Assembly (NCBI GenBank): GCA_964388955.1
Contig: CAYMCO010000009.1
Location: 1-64,000 of the forward strand
From: CAYMCO01 sp964388955
GTDB taxonomy: Bacteria > Chloroflexota > Anaerolineae > Anaerolineales > E44-bin32
DNA: 64,000 bases
Reading direction: 5' to 3'
Part shown: positions 26,052-35,343 of the stretch, piece after piece
How the letters are laid out: every line of letters begins with the position of its first letter
Position numbering within the stretch: position 1 is the first letter of the stretch
Translations under genes and position numbers: made by a program
The notes under the pieces: model-generated
The model's input: only the letters and a program-made list of their open reading frames with translations
Databases searched by the model: none
Told to the model about the DNA's origin: nothing

Positions 26052-28094
26052 TCAGGGCTCTTTTTGGCCCGCCAACACCTGCACCCGCTTCCAAGGCGGC
26101 AGATCCTCGCGTTCCGCCAGGATGTCTCGCAGTTCAAAGACTTGGTCGCGCAGAGCAGCGGCCTTTTCAAACTGTAGTTCAGATGCAGCGGCGCGCATCT
26201 GATTCTCCAGTTCATCAATCACGCGCGCCAGCTCATCCTTTGGCATCTTGCTGGGGGAGATGGCCCGGTATTCCCCCTGCGCTTCCGCGACGGCGCGCTG
26301 CGACACCTGGTCCGTGAGGTCACGGATCTCCTTGACGATGCTGGCGGGCTCAATCCCGTGCTCCTGGTTGTACTCCATTTGAATAACGCGCCGCCGGTTC
26401 GTCTCGTCGATCGCCCGCTGCATCGATTCGGTCACATGGTCGGCATACATGATTACTTCTCCGTTCACATGCCGGGCGGCGCGGCCGATGGTCTGGATGA
26501 GGGCGGTGTCTGAGCGCAGGAAACCCTCCTTGTCCGCGTCCAGGATGGCGACCAGGGAAACCTCCGGCAGATCCAGGCCCTCTCGGAGCAGGTTGATCCC
26601 CACGACAACATCGTAAACCCCGAGACGCAGATCGCGCAGGATGGACACTCGCTCGATGGTGTCGATCTCCGAGTGCAGATAGTGCACCGACATATCCATA
26701 TCGAGCAGATAGTCGGACAGATCCTCCGCCATTCGCTTCGTAAGGGTGGTCACCAGGGCCCGCTCCCCAAGTTGGACGCGCGCATTGATCTCGCCGATGA
26801 GGTCATCCACCTGCCCCTCCACCGGCCGGACTTCCACCTTGGGGTCGACAAGACCAGTCGGGCGGATGATCTGCTCCACCACTTGCGAGGCGAGAGGCAG
26901 TTCATAGGGCCCGGGCGTGGCGGAAGTGTAGATCACCTGCCCCGTGCGGCTTTGGAACTCGTCGAAATTCAGCGGGCGGTTGTCCAATGCGGAAGGGAGG
27001 CGGAAGCCGTACTCCACCAGGATCTCCTTCCGGGAGCGGTCACCGGCATACATGCCGCGAATTTGCGGGATGGTCATATGAGACTCATCGATCACCAGCA
27101 GAAAGTCCGGAGGGAAATAATCCATCAGCGTCCAGGGCGCCGAACCGGGGGGGCGTTGGTCCAGATGGCGTGAGTAGTTCTCGATGCCCGCACAATACCC
27201 GACCTCCTGGAGCATTTCCAGGTCATAAAGCGTCCGCTGCTCAAGCCGCTGGGCCTCGAGCAGCTTATCCTGGGAGCGCAAGCTGGCGAGCCGTTCCTGC
27301 AGTTCGGCGCGGATGTCAAGCAGCGCCTTCTTCATCTTCTCGTCTTCGGTGATGAAGTGCTTGGCCGGAAAGATAGAGATACTCTCTGGCGTGGAGAGCA
27401 GTTCGCCTGTCAGCGGGTCGAACTGGGCGAGCCGCTCGATCTCGTCACCGAAGAATTCAATGCGCACTCCACGCTCTTGATATGCGGGGATGACGTCCAG
27501 GGTGTCCCCGCGCACTCGGAAGGTGCCCGGTCGGAGGTCGATGTCATTGCGCTCGTAGTGGCTCTCCACCAACCGCCGCAGCAGTGTCTCGCGGCGGTGG
27601 CGTTCGCCGGTCGCCAGCTCGATGACAACACTGCCATAGGCCTCGGGGCTGCCGATGCCGTAGATGCAGGAGACCGAAGCCACCACGACCACATCGCGGC
27701 GCGAGATGACCGATGCGGTTGCGGAGAGGCGGAGACGTTCGATCTCCTCGTTGATATCGGTCTCCTTCTCTATGTACAGATCGTGGCGCGGGACATAGGC
27801 CTCGGGTTGGTAGTAATCATAGTAGGAGACGAAATACTCGACCGCGTTCTCGGGGAAGAAGCTCTTGAACTCGGCGTAGAGCTGCGCGGCGAGGGTCTTG
27901 TTGTGTGCGATGATCAACGTGGGCTTCTGCACCTGGTTGATCACACTGGCAACGGTGAAAGTCTTTCCGGTGCCGGTGGCCCCGAGCAGCACCTGGTGTT
28001 TTTCGCCGCGCCTGATCCCGTCCACCAGTTGCCGGATGGCTTTGGGCTGATCTCCAGTCGGTTGGTAGGGGGCATGCAGTTTGAATTCAGGCAT
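26052..28094 (-). CDS. uvrB: Excinuclease ABC subunit UvrB
   Basis: The 680-residue protein is complete. It has Walker A LLGATGTGKTFT near residue 38, the DNA-gripping beta-hairpin region SYYDYYQPEAYVP near 90-103, helicase motif DESHMTIPQIRGMYAGD near 340, and a C-terminal UVR domain (FEKAAALRDQVFELR, about 640-665) that contacts UvrC. It is the damage-verifying helicase-like subunit of nucleotide excision repair. The length is normal for UvrB. No uvrA or uvrC is in the window. A PHP gene lies upstream on the same strand with a 92-base gap. Confidence 0.98.
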   Translation of the reverse strand: MPEFKLHAPYQPTGDQPKAIRQLVDGIRRGEKHQVLLGATGTGKTFTVASVINQVQKPTLIIAHNKTLAAQLYAEFKSFFPENAVEYFVSYYDYYQPEAYVPRHDLYIEKETDINEEIERLRLSATASVISRRDVVVVASVSCIYGIGSPEAYGSVVIELATGERHRRETLLRRLVESHYERNDIDLRPGTFRVRGDTLDVIPAYQERGVRIEFFGDEIERLAQFDPLTGELLSTPESISIFPAKHFITEDEKMKKALLDIRAELQERLASLRSQDKLLEAQRLEQRTLYDLEMLQEVGYCAGIENYSRHLDQRPPGSAPWTLMDYFPPDFLLVIDESHMTIPQIRGMYAGDRSRKEILVEYGFRLPSALDNRPLNFDEFQSRTGQVIYTSATPGPYELPLASQVVEQIIRPTGLVDPKVEVRPVEGQVDDLIGEINARVQLGERALVTTLTKRMAEDLSDYLLDMDMSVHYLHSEIDTIERVSILRDLRLGVYDVVVGINLLREGLDLPEVSLVAILDADKEGFLRSDTALIQTIGRAARHVNGEVIMYADHVTESMQRAIDETNRRRVIQMEYNQEHGIEPASIVKEIRDLTDQVSQRAVAEAQGEYRAISPSKMPKDELARVIDELENQMRAAASELQFEKAAALRDQVFELRDILAEREDLPPWKRVQVLAGQKEP

Positions 28095-28186
28095 AATCCG
28101 ATCGCGGTCCCGCCAAGGGTCAAACCATCATTCTATCACGGCAGCCTCGGGATGGCGTGGGGCGCCCGAGGGGCGTATCCGGCGAT

Positions 28187-29266
28187 CTACGGCAGGACAT
28201 AGATCGGGTTGCTCACGATCCAGCGCCGCGCGCCTCCTCGGAAGTAGATGTCAGCCTCAACGCGATATGCGCCGGGGACGGTGGCGACGTACACCGCGGA
28301 TTGTGCTGCTCGCCACTGCCCGACCGGATCCTCATCCCGGATGAGTTGGAAGTCCGCACGCTGGGGCAGATGGATTTGCAGGGTGACCCCAATCTCCAAG
28401 CGGATTTCGTCTCCCATGAGGGCCCGCCCCCGATCGCCGAGGCCGGAGAAGCGGAACCCGCGGGTAGGAGCGGGCAAGTCGTAGCCCACGAAGCAGTTCC
28501 CCCGGCGGATGCTGTGGAAGATCCTCCGTCGATCGAGCTCGACATCCCCCGTCAAAGGCTCCGAAGTCAACACATGTGTGTTGACTGCCCGGAAAAGAAA
28601 CTCATAGGGAAAGAGGATCCGGCGCAGCGGGCCGTAGTGGCTTTCGAAGCCGTGGGCATCCGCCCCGCCGATCGCTACTACCCGCTCTCCCGAGGTGAGA
28701 AGTTCATCCCAGATGCGCGTCGCATCCGGAAAGGGGGCGTGGGCGACCCGATCTGCCTGGTAGGCGTAGAATAGCGCTCTGGGCACGGAGGTCAGCAATC
28801 CCTTGAATTCCGACATGAAATTCCAGATTTCGATGCCCGTGTAGCCGGCCAACTCCCAATTCACCCACGAGAGGTCCGGTTCGCCGAAGACCGCGGACTC
28901 AGGGTCGATGATATGTGCCAGAAATGCCAGGCCGCCTGCCGAACGGGCTGCGTCCAACAGCGCTCTGGGGTCGGTAGCCAATGGCGACAGCTCTGTGCGC
29001 GCCTCGTAGACCAGCAGATGATTCTTCTGGGGGTCGCGCCGCTGGTCATGAATCTCCTCGCCGGTCAACAGCAGCAATTGGCCGTCACTGAAGTATCGAT
29101 ACCCGTCCAGCCCTGCGACATACACGTTGTGGTCGGTGACGACGACAAAATCCAGGCCTCCCCGCCATGCCGCTTCCGCGATCCCCTCGTGGGTGAGCGT
29201 GCCGTCCGAATAGACGGAGTGTACATGCAGATTGCCGACGTACTCGTGCCAGTCACGATCCATCAT
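28187..29266 (-). CDS. PHP-domain metal-dependent phosphoesterase with C-terminal beta region
   Basis: The 359-residue protein has the PHP metal-binding signature: HVHSVYSDG near residue 13, VVTDHN near 37, an acidic site in LTGEEIHD, His in HLLVYE, and GGADAHG near 225. The C-terminal 100 residues look like a beta-sandwich. The family includes histidinol-phosphate phosphatase-like and other phosphoesterases; the substrate is unknown. The adjacent ATG pair at 29261-29266 marks the start, with GGAGG about 13 bases upstream. It is divergent from polX, another PHP protein, which hints at a shared or recent PHP-related context. Confidence 0.8.
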   Translation of the reverse strand: MMDRDWHEYVGNLHVHSVYSDGTLTHEGIAEAAWRGGLDFVVVTDHNVYVAGLDGYRYFSDGQLLLLTGEEIHDQRRDPQKNHLLVYEARTELSPLATDPRALLDAARSAGGLAFLAHIIDPESAVFGEPDLSWVNWELAGYTGIEIWNFMSEFKGLLTSVPRALFYAYQADRVAHAPFPDATRIWDELLTSGERVVAIGGADAHGFESHYGPLRRILFPYEFLFRAVNTHVLTSEPLTGDVELDRRRIFHSIRRGNCFVGYDLPAPTRGFRFSGLGDRGRALMGDEIRLEIGVTLQIHLPQRADFQLIRDEDPVGQWRAAQSAVYVATVPGAYRVEADIYFRGGARRWIVSNPIYVLP

Positions 29267-29642
29267 TTCTGCAGAGTGCCTCCACCAAGGTCTTGCCGAA
29301 CGAGCTCTGCGAGGCTGCCGTTTCGTGTAGCCACTTCTCGCTCGCGGATCCCTCGCCGGGGGGCAGGAGGAGTCATCTTGAGAAGGGCAGCATGAACACC
29401 GTCCATGGCCGGGATTCGATTTCTCGCCATCCGGATGCGGCGACCTCCCCTGGTGCCGCGCATGTGGGGGACGAGCCGGCCGAAGAATCAGGATATCACA
29501 GTTGCGGCTATCATCCCAGCGGGTGGCGTATAATCCGGCGTAGGCAACTTCAAGCCGGTTGGGATTCTGGTGAGAAGAAGCAGCGCGGTCTTCGGAGCGC
29601 GCCATTTTTTGGAGCCATCGCGACGCACATTCGGAGCATGGC
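29267..29642. other. Divergent spacer between PHP gene and polX
   Basis: No gene is supported. TATAAT at 29529-29534 is the likely -10 of polX, leaving a leader of about 105 bases. No matching -35 was found at the usual distance. Confidence 0.45.
29529..29534 (+). promoter_or_regulatory. -10 element upstream of polX
   Basis: A perfect TATAAT in GC-rich surroundings. TTGCGG at 29502-29507 is too far (21 bases) to be a normal -35. Confidence 0.45.
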
Positions 29643-31367
29643 ATGCGAAAACAGGAGTTGGCCCAGATCTTTGAGGACATTGCCGCTCTGCTGACGATCA
29701 AGGGGGAGAGCGTGTATCGCGTCGCGGCCTATCGACGGGCGGCAGAATCGCTTCGAGCCTGGGGGGAACCGGCGGAAACCCTCGCTCGGGAGGGGCGGCT
29801 GCGGGAAATCCCCGGCGTCGGGGAGGCCATCGCTGAGAAGATCGATGAGATGATCCGCACAGGCGGGCTTTCCTTCTACGAGCATCTGACCGAAGAGGTG
29901 CCAGCCTCGCTCCTGGAAGTGCTCCAGGTCAGCGGAGTGGGGCCGAAAAAGGCGGCCCTATTCTGGAAGGAATTGGGCATAACGACAGTGGAGGAGCTCG
30001 AGGCGGCTGCGCGCGAAGGCAGGCTCAGCGAGCTGCCCGGCATGGGACGGCGGTCGGAGGAGAAGGTCATCGAGGGGGTAGAGGCGCTGCGGCGCAGGCA
30101 GACGGATCGCATGCTGATCGGCCAGGCGCGGCCGCTGGCCGATGGTCTGCTGGAGATACTGCGAGGCATCCCGGGCGTCGCTGCGGCGGATGCGGCCGGG
30201 AGCCTTCGCAGATGGCGCGAGACGATCGGGGACCTGGACCTGGTGGTCGGGTCCGAGGATGGTGAGCGGGTGGTGCGCGCCTTTGTCGCCTTGGAGGATG
30301 TCGAACGGATCAAGGGGGAGGGTGAGACCAAGGCCAGTGTGGAGTTGAAGGGCGGGGTGGATGTCCAACTGTGGGTGCACCCCACCGATCGGTACGGAAG
30401 CGCCTTGCAGTACGCCACCGGGTCCCAAGGGCACAACGTGCGCCTGCGAGAGCTGGCTCAGCGCCAGGGGATGTCGCTGTCGGAGCACGGCTTCAAACGG
30501 GCGGATGGGCATATGATCCACTGCGCCGAAGAAGAGCTAGTGTACGCCGAGTTGGGATTGCCATGGATCCCGCCCGAGCTGCGCGAGGACCTGGGAGAAA
30601 TCCAGGCCGCGCAGGAGGGCAGCTTGCCGGAGTTGATCACGCTGTCTGACCTGCAGGGAGAGCTCCATGCGCACACCAACTGGAGTGACGGCCATGCCAC
30701 CATCTTGGAGATGGCTCAGGCGGCGGTTGACCAAGGCATGCGATACCTGGTGATCAGCGATCACTCGGGATCCCTGGGCATCGCCGGAGGGTTATCCGTC
30801 GAACGATTGCGCGAACAGAAAAAGGCGATGGATGCCGCGCAGGAACAACTGGGGGATCGCCTCCGGCTGCTGCAGGGCGCTGAGGTGGAGATTCTCGCAG
30901 ATGGGAGCCTCGACTACCCGGATGAAATCCTCGAGGAGCTGGACGTGGTGATCGCCTCCCTCCACTCCTCGCTGCGCCAATCGCGCAAACGCATCACCGA
31001 GCGTCTCATCGGGGCCATCGAGCACCCGCACGTGGATATCATCGGGCACCCCAGCGGAAGGTTGATCGGCCGCAGGGAGGCGGCGGATCTGGACATGGAA
31101 TCCATTCTGCGCGCTGCTGCGGACGCCGGAGTGGCCATGGAGATCAACGCTCATCCGGATCGCCTCGATCTGAACGACGCCCACGCCCGCCGGGCGGGCG
31201 AACTGGGATGCCTGTTGGCAATCAACACAGACGCCCACCAGCCCAGTCACCTTGCGCTGCGGAAGTACGGCATCGGTGTGGCTCGCCGGGCCTGGATCAC
31301 CAAGGATTCGGTCATCAACGCCTGGCCCTGGTCACGGCTTGAGCGCTGGCTTGCACGGCGACACTGA
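29643..31367 (+). CDS. polX: DNA polymerase X family protein with PHP domain (PolX)
   Basis: The 574-residue protein has the bacterial PolX layout. An N-terminal helix-hairpin-helix 8-kDa-like region holds IPGVGEAIAEKI and VSGVGPKKA. A nucleotidyltransferase palm holds the catalytic GDLDLVV near residue 196 and a second Asp in GVDVQLWV. The C-terminal PHP domain starts near 340 (ELHAHTNWSDG, ISDHSG, NTDAH) and carries 3'-5' exonuclease activity in studied homologues. It should act in base-excision or gap-filling repair. CGGAG lies just upstream of the ATG. It is divergent from the PHP/uvrB side, forming a DNA-repair neighbourhood. Confidence 0.95.
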   Translation: MRKQELAQIFEDIAALLTIKGESVYRVAAYRRAAESLRAWGEPAETLAREGRLREIPGVGEAIAEKIDEMIRTGGLSFYEHLTEEVPASLLEVLQVSGVGPKKAALFWKELGITTVEELEAAAREGRLSELPGMGRRSEEKVIEGVEALRRRQTDRMLIGQARPLADGLLEILRGIPGVAAADAAGSLRRWRETIGDLDLVVGSEDGERVVRAFVALEDVERIKGEGETKASVELKGGVDVQLWVHPTDRYGSALQYATGSQGHNVRLRELAQRQGMSLSEHGFKRADGHMIHCAEEELVYAELGLPWIPPELREDLGEIQAAQEGSLPELITLSDLQGELHAHTNWSDGHATILEMAQAAVDQGMRYLVISDHSGSLGIAGGLSVERLREQKKAMDAAQEQLGDRLRLLQGAEVEILADGSLDYPDEILEELDVVIASLHSSLRQSRKRITERLIGAIEHPHVDIIGHPSGRLIGRREAADLDMESILRAAADAGVAMEINAHPDRLDLNDAHARRAGELGCLLAINTDAHQPSHLALRKYGIGVARRAWITKDSVINAWPWSRLERWLARRH

Positions 31368-31461
31368 GCCCACGATCGCAACTCCAAATTGCCCCCGGTG
31401 TTAATCATGGTTGCAGCCTCCGTCTTGTGAGGGAGGACCAGCGCTGCCGGGAGGTGAACCT

Positions 31462-32328
31462 GTGTCGGAGATCGCGATCATTACTGATAGCACGGCGGAT
31501 ATTCCCGAAGAATATCGCGAGCGGTATGCCATCGATGTGCTCCCACAAATCCTGATCTGGGACGGAGAAACCTACCTGGATGGTGTGGATATCCATTCAT
31601 CGGAGTTCTACCCACGACTGGAGCGCGCCCAGAACCTCCCCACGAGTTCTCAGGTGACGGTGGGGATGTTCAAGGAGGCCTATGAGCCGCACGCCGCCGC
31701 CGGGAGGCCGGTGCTCGCCATCTTGATCTCCAGTGATCTCTCGGGTACGGTCGAGTCCGCCTTGGCGGCGAAAGAGTTCTTCCCCGGTGCGCAGATTGAG
31801 GTGGTGGACTCACGATCCGCTTCCATGGGGTTGGGTTTTCAGGTCCTCGCAGCCGCTCGGGCTGCCGAACTCGGAAAATCCTTTCAAGAGGTGGTGGAGA
31901 TTGCCAGGCAAGGGCGCCAGCTTTCCGGCGTCTTGTTCGTCGTGGATACCCTGGAGTATCTGCACAAAGGAGGGCGCATCGGCGGCGCAGCACGGCTGCT
32001 TGGGACTGCGCTCAGCATGAAGCCCGTGCTCGAACTGCTGGAGGGACGGGTTGAGCCCATCGAGAAAGTGCGCACGAAATCCAAGGCCAAAGCGCGGGTG
32101 CTTGACCTGATGTGCCAGCGCGTCGATGGCGCAAAACAGCTTTCTCTGGCGGCGGTCCACGCGAATGCGGAGCAGGAAGCCCGGGAGTTGTTGGAGACCA
32201 TGGCGGAGCGCTGCCGCCCGCAGGAAACATATATCACTCTCGTTGGCCCGGTGCTTGGCACTCATGCGGGACCCGGCACCGTAGGGCTCGCATATTACAA
32301 GGGCCCCTTCCATTCCAACTCGAACTAG
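31462..32328 (+). CDS. DegV family fatty-acid-binding protein
   Basis: The 288-residue protein matches DegV: an N-terminal IAIITDSTADIP, SSQVTVGMF near residue 58, LISSDLSGT near 90 and a C-terminal GPVLGTHAGPGTVGLAY. DegV/FakB proteins bind a fatty acid and present it to a FakA kinase; no FakA is in the window. GTG at 31462 is chosen because GGGAGGTGA lies five bases upstream. It follows polX by 94 bases and may be cotranscribed. Confidence 0.92.
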   Translation: MSEIAIITDSTADIPEEYRERYAIDVLPQILIWDGETYLDGVDIHSSEFYPRLERAQNLPTSSQVTVGMFKEAYEPHAAAGRPVLAILISSDLSGTVESALAAKEFFPGAQIEVVDSRSASMGLGFQVLAAARAAELGKSFQEVVEIARQGRQLSGVLFVVDTLEYLHKGGRIGGAARLLGTALSMKPVLELLEGRVEPIEKVRTKSKAKARVLDLMCQRVDGAKQLSLAAVHANAEQEARELLETMAERCRPQETYITLVGPVLGTHAGPGTVGLAYYKGPFHSNSN

Positions 32329-32685
32329 AGAGAATCCCATCCCCTTGGTCAACGCGCACCGGGCACGTGATCGTGTTTGGTCTGCGCCATGAGTGATCGG
32401 CGGGCGTTTCGTTCGAAAGGCCGCGGCCATCCAGTTGGTTCCCAGCGATCGGCTGCGGACGATCCTGAGCAATATGCAATCTGCAGCCTGTCGACAACCC
32501 GGATTGTCTCATGCCCCCACTCTCCCTTGCACGTGTTGCGCCCGCACTCCCGGGCCTCCCTGCTGCGCCCCACGCCACCGTCGAAATCACATGGGTAACC
32601 CTCGCTGAAACCCAGGAGAATGCCTGATCCCCTGCCAGGGCCGCTCCTCGCCGGCTTGGCCACTGCAATGGCCCATTTGGGCGCC

Positions 32686-32714
32686 TTGCTCGAGGGTCGG
32701 GGCGCATGTAGAGT
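32686..32714 (+). promoter_or_regulatory. Promoter upstream of the YfhO-type gene
   Basis: TTGCTC at 32686-32691 and TAGAGT at 32709-32714 are separated by 17 bases. Transcription would start near 32721, about 185 bases before ATG 32906 and only a few bases before ATG 32726. Confidence 0.5.
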
Positions 32715-32725
32715 ATTCGCGCTAT

Positions 32726-32848
32726 ATGAGAAGTTCCAGATCCCCGCAAATGGCCGAGAAGTGGCTCGAGGCGCGGACGAAACAGCGGGCAAGCGGCCAA
32801 GGGGAAGTGATCGACCCATCGGAAACGGGTATGAGAGCGCGTGACTGA
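32726..32848 (+). CDS. Possible small ORF of 40 codons in the leader
   Basis: The frame reads from ATG 32726 to TGA 32846-32848. The peptide is charged and helical in style (MAEKWLEARTKQRASG). It would be nearly leaderless relative to the predicted transcription start. A second tiny GTG frame (32841-32909) overlaps both its end and the next gene's ATG. It could be a leader peptide or chance; no family was recognised. Confidence 0.25.
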   Translation: MRSSRSPQMAEKWLEARTKQRASGQGEVIDPSETGMRARD

Positions 32849-32905
32849 ATCTACCGAGCCGGCAGCCAGCTACCCAAATCTCCAATTGCGGGCGAGATCC
32901 TTCGG

Positions 32906-35173
32906 ATGAAGCGGATTGGGATTCCCGCCTGGGTCCTGTGGGCCCTCTTGGTCTTCAGCGTTGTATTCTACGGTTTTTCCCTCAAGGGCTGGGACAACTT
33001 CATCTATCGCCCCGGAGGGCAAGTTTCGGACCTTACCATCACGTATTGGCCCAACATCCACTACATCCATCGAACGGTGGAAGAATACGGCCAGTACCCG
33101 CTCTGGAGAACATCCATCTTCAGCGGTTCCCCCCTCGATGTCGATCCACAATCGGGACTGTGGTATCCGCCCAACTTGCTCTTCTTTCTACTGCCCGAAG
33201 CCCTGGGTTTCAACTTGCTGTTCCTGCTCCACAGCCTGCTGGGGGGAATCGGCATGTGGTATTGGTCCAAATCCACCGGCACTTCCGACCAAGGGGCATT
33301 CCTGGGCGTCACGGCCTACACTTTTGCACCGCGCGCCTTCGCCCACCTTGGTTTCGGGCATGTTGGGCTGTTCTATTCTGCGGCGTATATCCCGTGGGTT
33401 CTCTGGGCCGCCGGGCATCTGGCGCGGGGGAAATGGCGATACTCGGGGGTCATCGGCCTTGCGCTGGGGATGCAGATGATCACCCATCTCCAGTTGGCGA
33501 TCTATACGGGCGCTGTGGCTGGGCTCTGTGTCCTCTTCCATCAACGGACCGCCGTGCGGGGGGCGGATTGGCGTGGGAAGCTTGGGCAGGTCCTACCGGC
33601 CCTAGCCGGATTTCCGCTCGCATTGGCCGTGGCCGGAGCGCAGCTCATCCCGCTTCTGCGCTTCGCCCCCTACAGCGGGCGGGCGCAGATGGCCGGCGGC
33701 GGCGCTGTTGCCTCGGGGCTACCGGTACGATACCTGCTCGGGATGCTCCTGCCGGACCACACCGGTTTCGCCGATTTCATGGTTTATGTGGGCCCCCCAC
33801 TTCTCGCGCTCTCATTGTTGCCCCTGAAACGGAGGGAGGCTCGCCATTGGTGGCTGGCAATTGCTCTCATGATACTCTATGCCGTCGCCTCGGGCGCGGT
33901 CTCTCTGCAGGCCGCACTGGCCAGAATGCCGGTGCTCCAATGGCTGCGGGCGCCCGCTCGGATCTGGTTTCTGGCCGCTGCAGCCCTCGCCCTGCTCGGC
34001 GGTTGGGGATATGACCGGTTGAAGCTGATCGAACCTTCCTTTTCGGGCCGGGCTGTGCGCAGGCTCCTATCTTTCGGGGCCATCGCATTCATCTTGCTGC
34101 TGCTGGGAGGCTACCGGCACCTGATGGGGGAGCTGCCGGGATACTTGATTCAGTTCGGTATCAGCGCCGTCGCCACGGTGCTGATCCTCCTGCTCGCCCT
34201 GGAGCGGAAAGCGAGGCCCGGCCTCTTGTTCCTCGCCTTCAGCGCCGTCCTGCTTGGGGACCTCTGGGGACTGGATTTCACGCTTGTGGAAGGCCGAACC
34301 CCGGATTGGGTCTTCTCGGCAGACTCGCTTGCGCAAGAGCTGGCGGAGCGAACTGGGGAGAACCCTGGGCGCGTATACAGCCCCGGCTATAGCCTGCCTC
34401 AGCAGCTCGCTGCGGAATACGGGATCGAGACGGCCAACGGGGTCGACCCCTTGTACTTGGCAGCGTACGACGATCTCATGCAGATGGCTTCCGGTGTATC
34501 CCGCCAATGGTACAGTTCTGTCGTTCCGGCCATGGAAGGCGGCGCACCGGTCGAAGTCGTAAACCGGGGCGCCAGGCCGGACCCCCGCCTGTTGGGATTA
34601 TTGAGCGTGAGATATGTGGCAAGCGAATTCCCGCTCAGCATCCAGGGCTTGAGCCCCCTTGGGAGATCCGGGCCCACCTATCTTTATGAGAACACGCGCT
34701 CGCTGCCCGCCGCATTCTTCGTGGGAAATGTAGTCCTCGTCGACGGATTGCCGCGCGCGCTGCGCGCGCTCGAGGGCCTGGATGTCTCCTCCGGCGCGGT
34801 GGTGGAGGGGGGAGAGCGCCTCCAGAACGCGGATATTGACTGGGATGTTCGCTGGATGAGCCGGACCCCCAATCGCCTGGTGCTCCAGACCGAGACGAGC
34901 GGGCGGGCGCTGCTGGTGATCAGTCAAGCCTGGTACCTGGACTGGAGGGCGACCGTTGACGGACGAAGGGCGACCGTCTATCGCACAGACGCGGCGCTGA
35001 TGGGGCTCGCCCTTGACCCCGGAGAGCACCATATCGTATTGGAATACCGCCCAAAGACTCTCGTATGGGGGTTGTTGAGCAGCGCCCTGGGTATCCTGGT
35101 CTCCATGTCGCTGATCCTCTCCCTCCTCCGCAGAAAGGTTGAGCCTACGGCACTCGGTATCGGGTTTGATTGA
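32906..35173 (+). CDS. YfhO-type polytopic membrane protein, putative GT-C glycosyltransferase
   Basis: The 755-residue protein has a first membrane helix (residues 7-24), an extracytoplasmic loop with YRPGGQVSDLTITYWPN and YPLWRTSIFSGSPL, and about ten further membrane segments to about residue 450. A C-terminal extracytoplasmic domain (about 470-730) and a last helix follow. This is the YfhO/GT-C pattern: the acidic residue in the first loop and the GSP.. segment recur in lipid-linked sugar transferases. Homologues decorate teichoic acids or other surface polymers; the donor and acceptor here are unknown. The ATG overlaps a short upstream frame's stop. Confidence 0.82.
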   Translation: MKRIGIPAWVLWALLVFSVVFYGFSLKGWDNFIYRPGGQVSDLTITYWPNIHYIHRTVEEYGQYPLWRTSIFSGSPLDVDPQSGLWYPPNLLFFLLPEALGFNLLFLLHSLLGGIGMWYWSKSTGTSDQGAFLGVTAYTFAPRAFAHLGFGHVGLFYSAAYIPWVLWAAGHLARGKWRYSGVIGLALGMQMITHLQLAIYTGAVAGLCVLFHQRTAVRGADWRGKLGQVLPALAGFPLALAVAGAQLIPLLRFAPYSGRAQMAGGGAVASGLPVRYLLGMLLPDHTGFADFMVYVGPPLLALSLLPLKRREARHWWLAIALMILYAVASGAVSLQAALARMPVLQWLRAPARIWFLAAAALALLGGWGYDRLKLIEPSFSGRAVRRLLSFGAIAFILLLLGGYRHLMGELPGYLIQFGISAVATVLILLLALERKARPGLLFLAFSAVLLGDLWGLDFTLVEGRTPDWVFSADSLAQELAERTGENPGRVYSPGYSLPQQLAAEYGIETANGVDPLYLAAYDDLMQMASGVSRQWYSSVVPAMEGGAPVEVVNRGARPDPRLLGLLSVRYVASEFPLSIQGLSPLGRSGPTYLYENTRSLPAAFFVGNVVLVDGLPRALRALEGLDVSSGAVVEGGERLQNADIDWDVRWMSRTPNRLVLQTETSGRALLVISQAWYLDWRATVDGRRATVYRTDAALMGLALDPGEHHIVLEYRPKTLVWGLLSSALGILVSMSLILSLLRRKVEPTALGIGFD

Positions 35174-35343
35174 TCGGCCGCAATCCGAGAGTCTGCCCGG
35201 CAGCCATCTCCCGCCTGTTGCTTTTCCCATCCTTCCCTGCTTCAATACACTCACGGCAATCGATCCATTTTCGGGCGCGAAGTTTGAGCTTCACGCTCGA
35301 AGGGCCATCGGTGGATTGGATCCCACCGCGAGGAGGAATCGAA

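Larger units (their letters stand above)
32329..32905. other. Spacer before the YfhO-type gene
   Basis: The first 350 bases hold nothing recognised. A promoter (32686-32714) and a possible 40-codon open frame (32726-32848) lie in the second half and are listed separately. A short GTG frame at 32841-32909 overlaps the next ATG. Confidence 0.4.

Noticed and set aside
32620..32844. 74-codon frame before the YfhO-type gene
   Set aside because: It begins upstream of the predicted promoter and has no ribosome site or recognisable protein character.
35170..35343. Longer start for the aldo/keto reductase
   Set aside because: It overlaps the previous gene and has no ribosome site, whereas GGAGGA stands before ATG 35344 and the AKR fold begins there.
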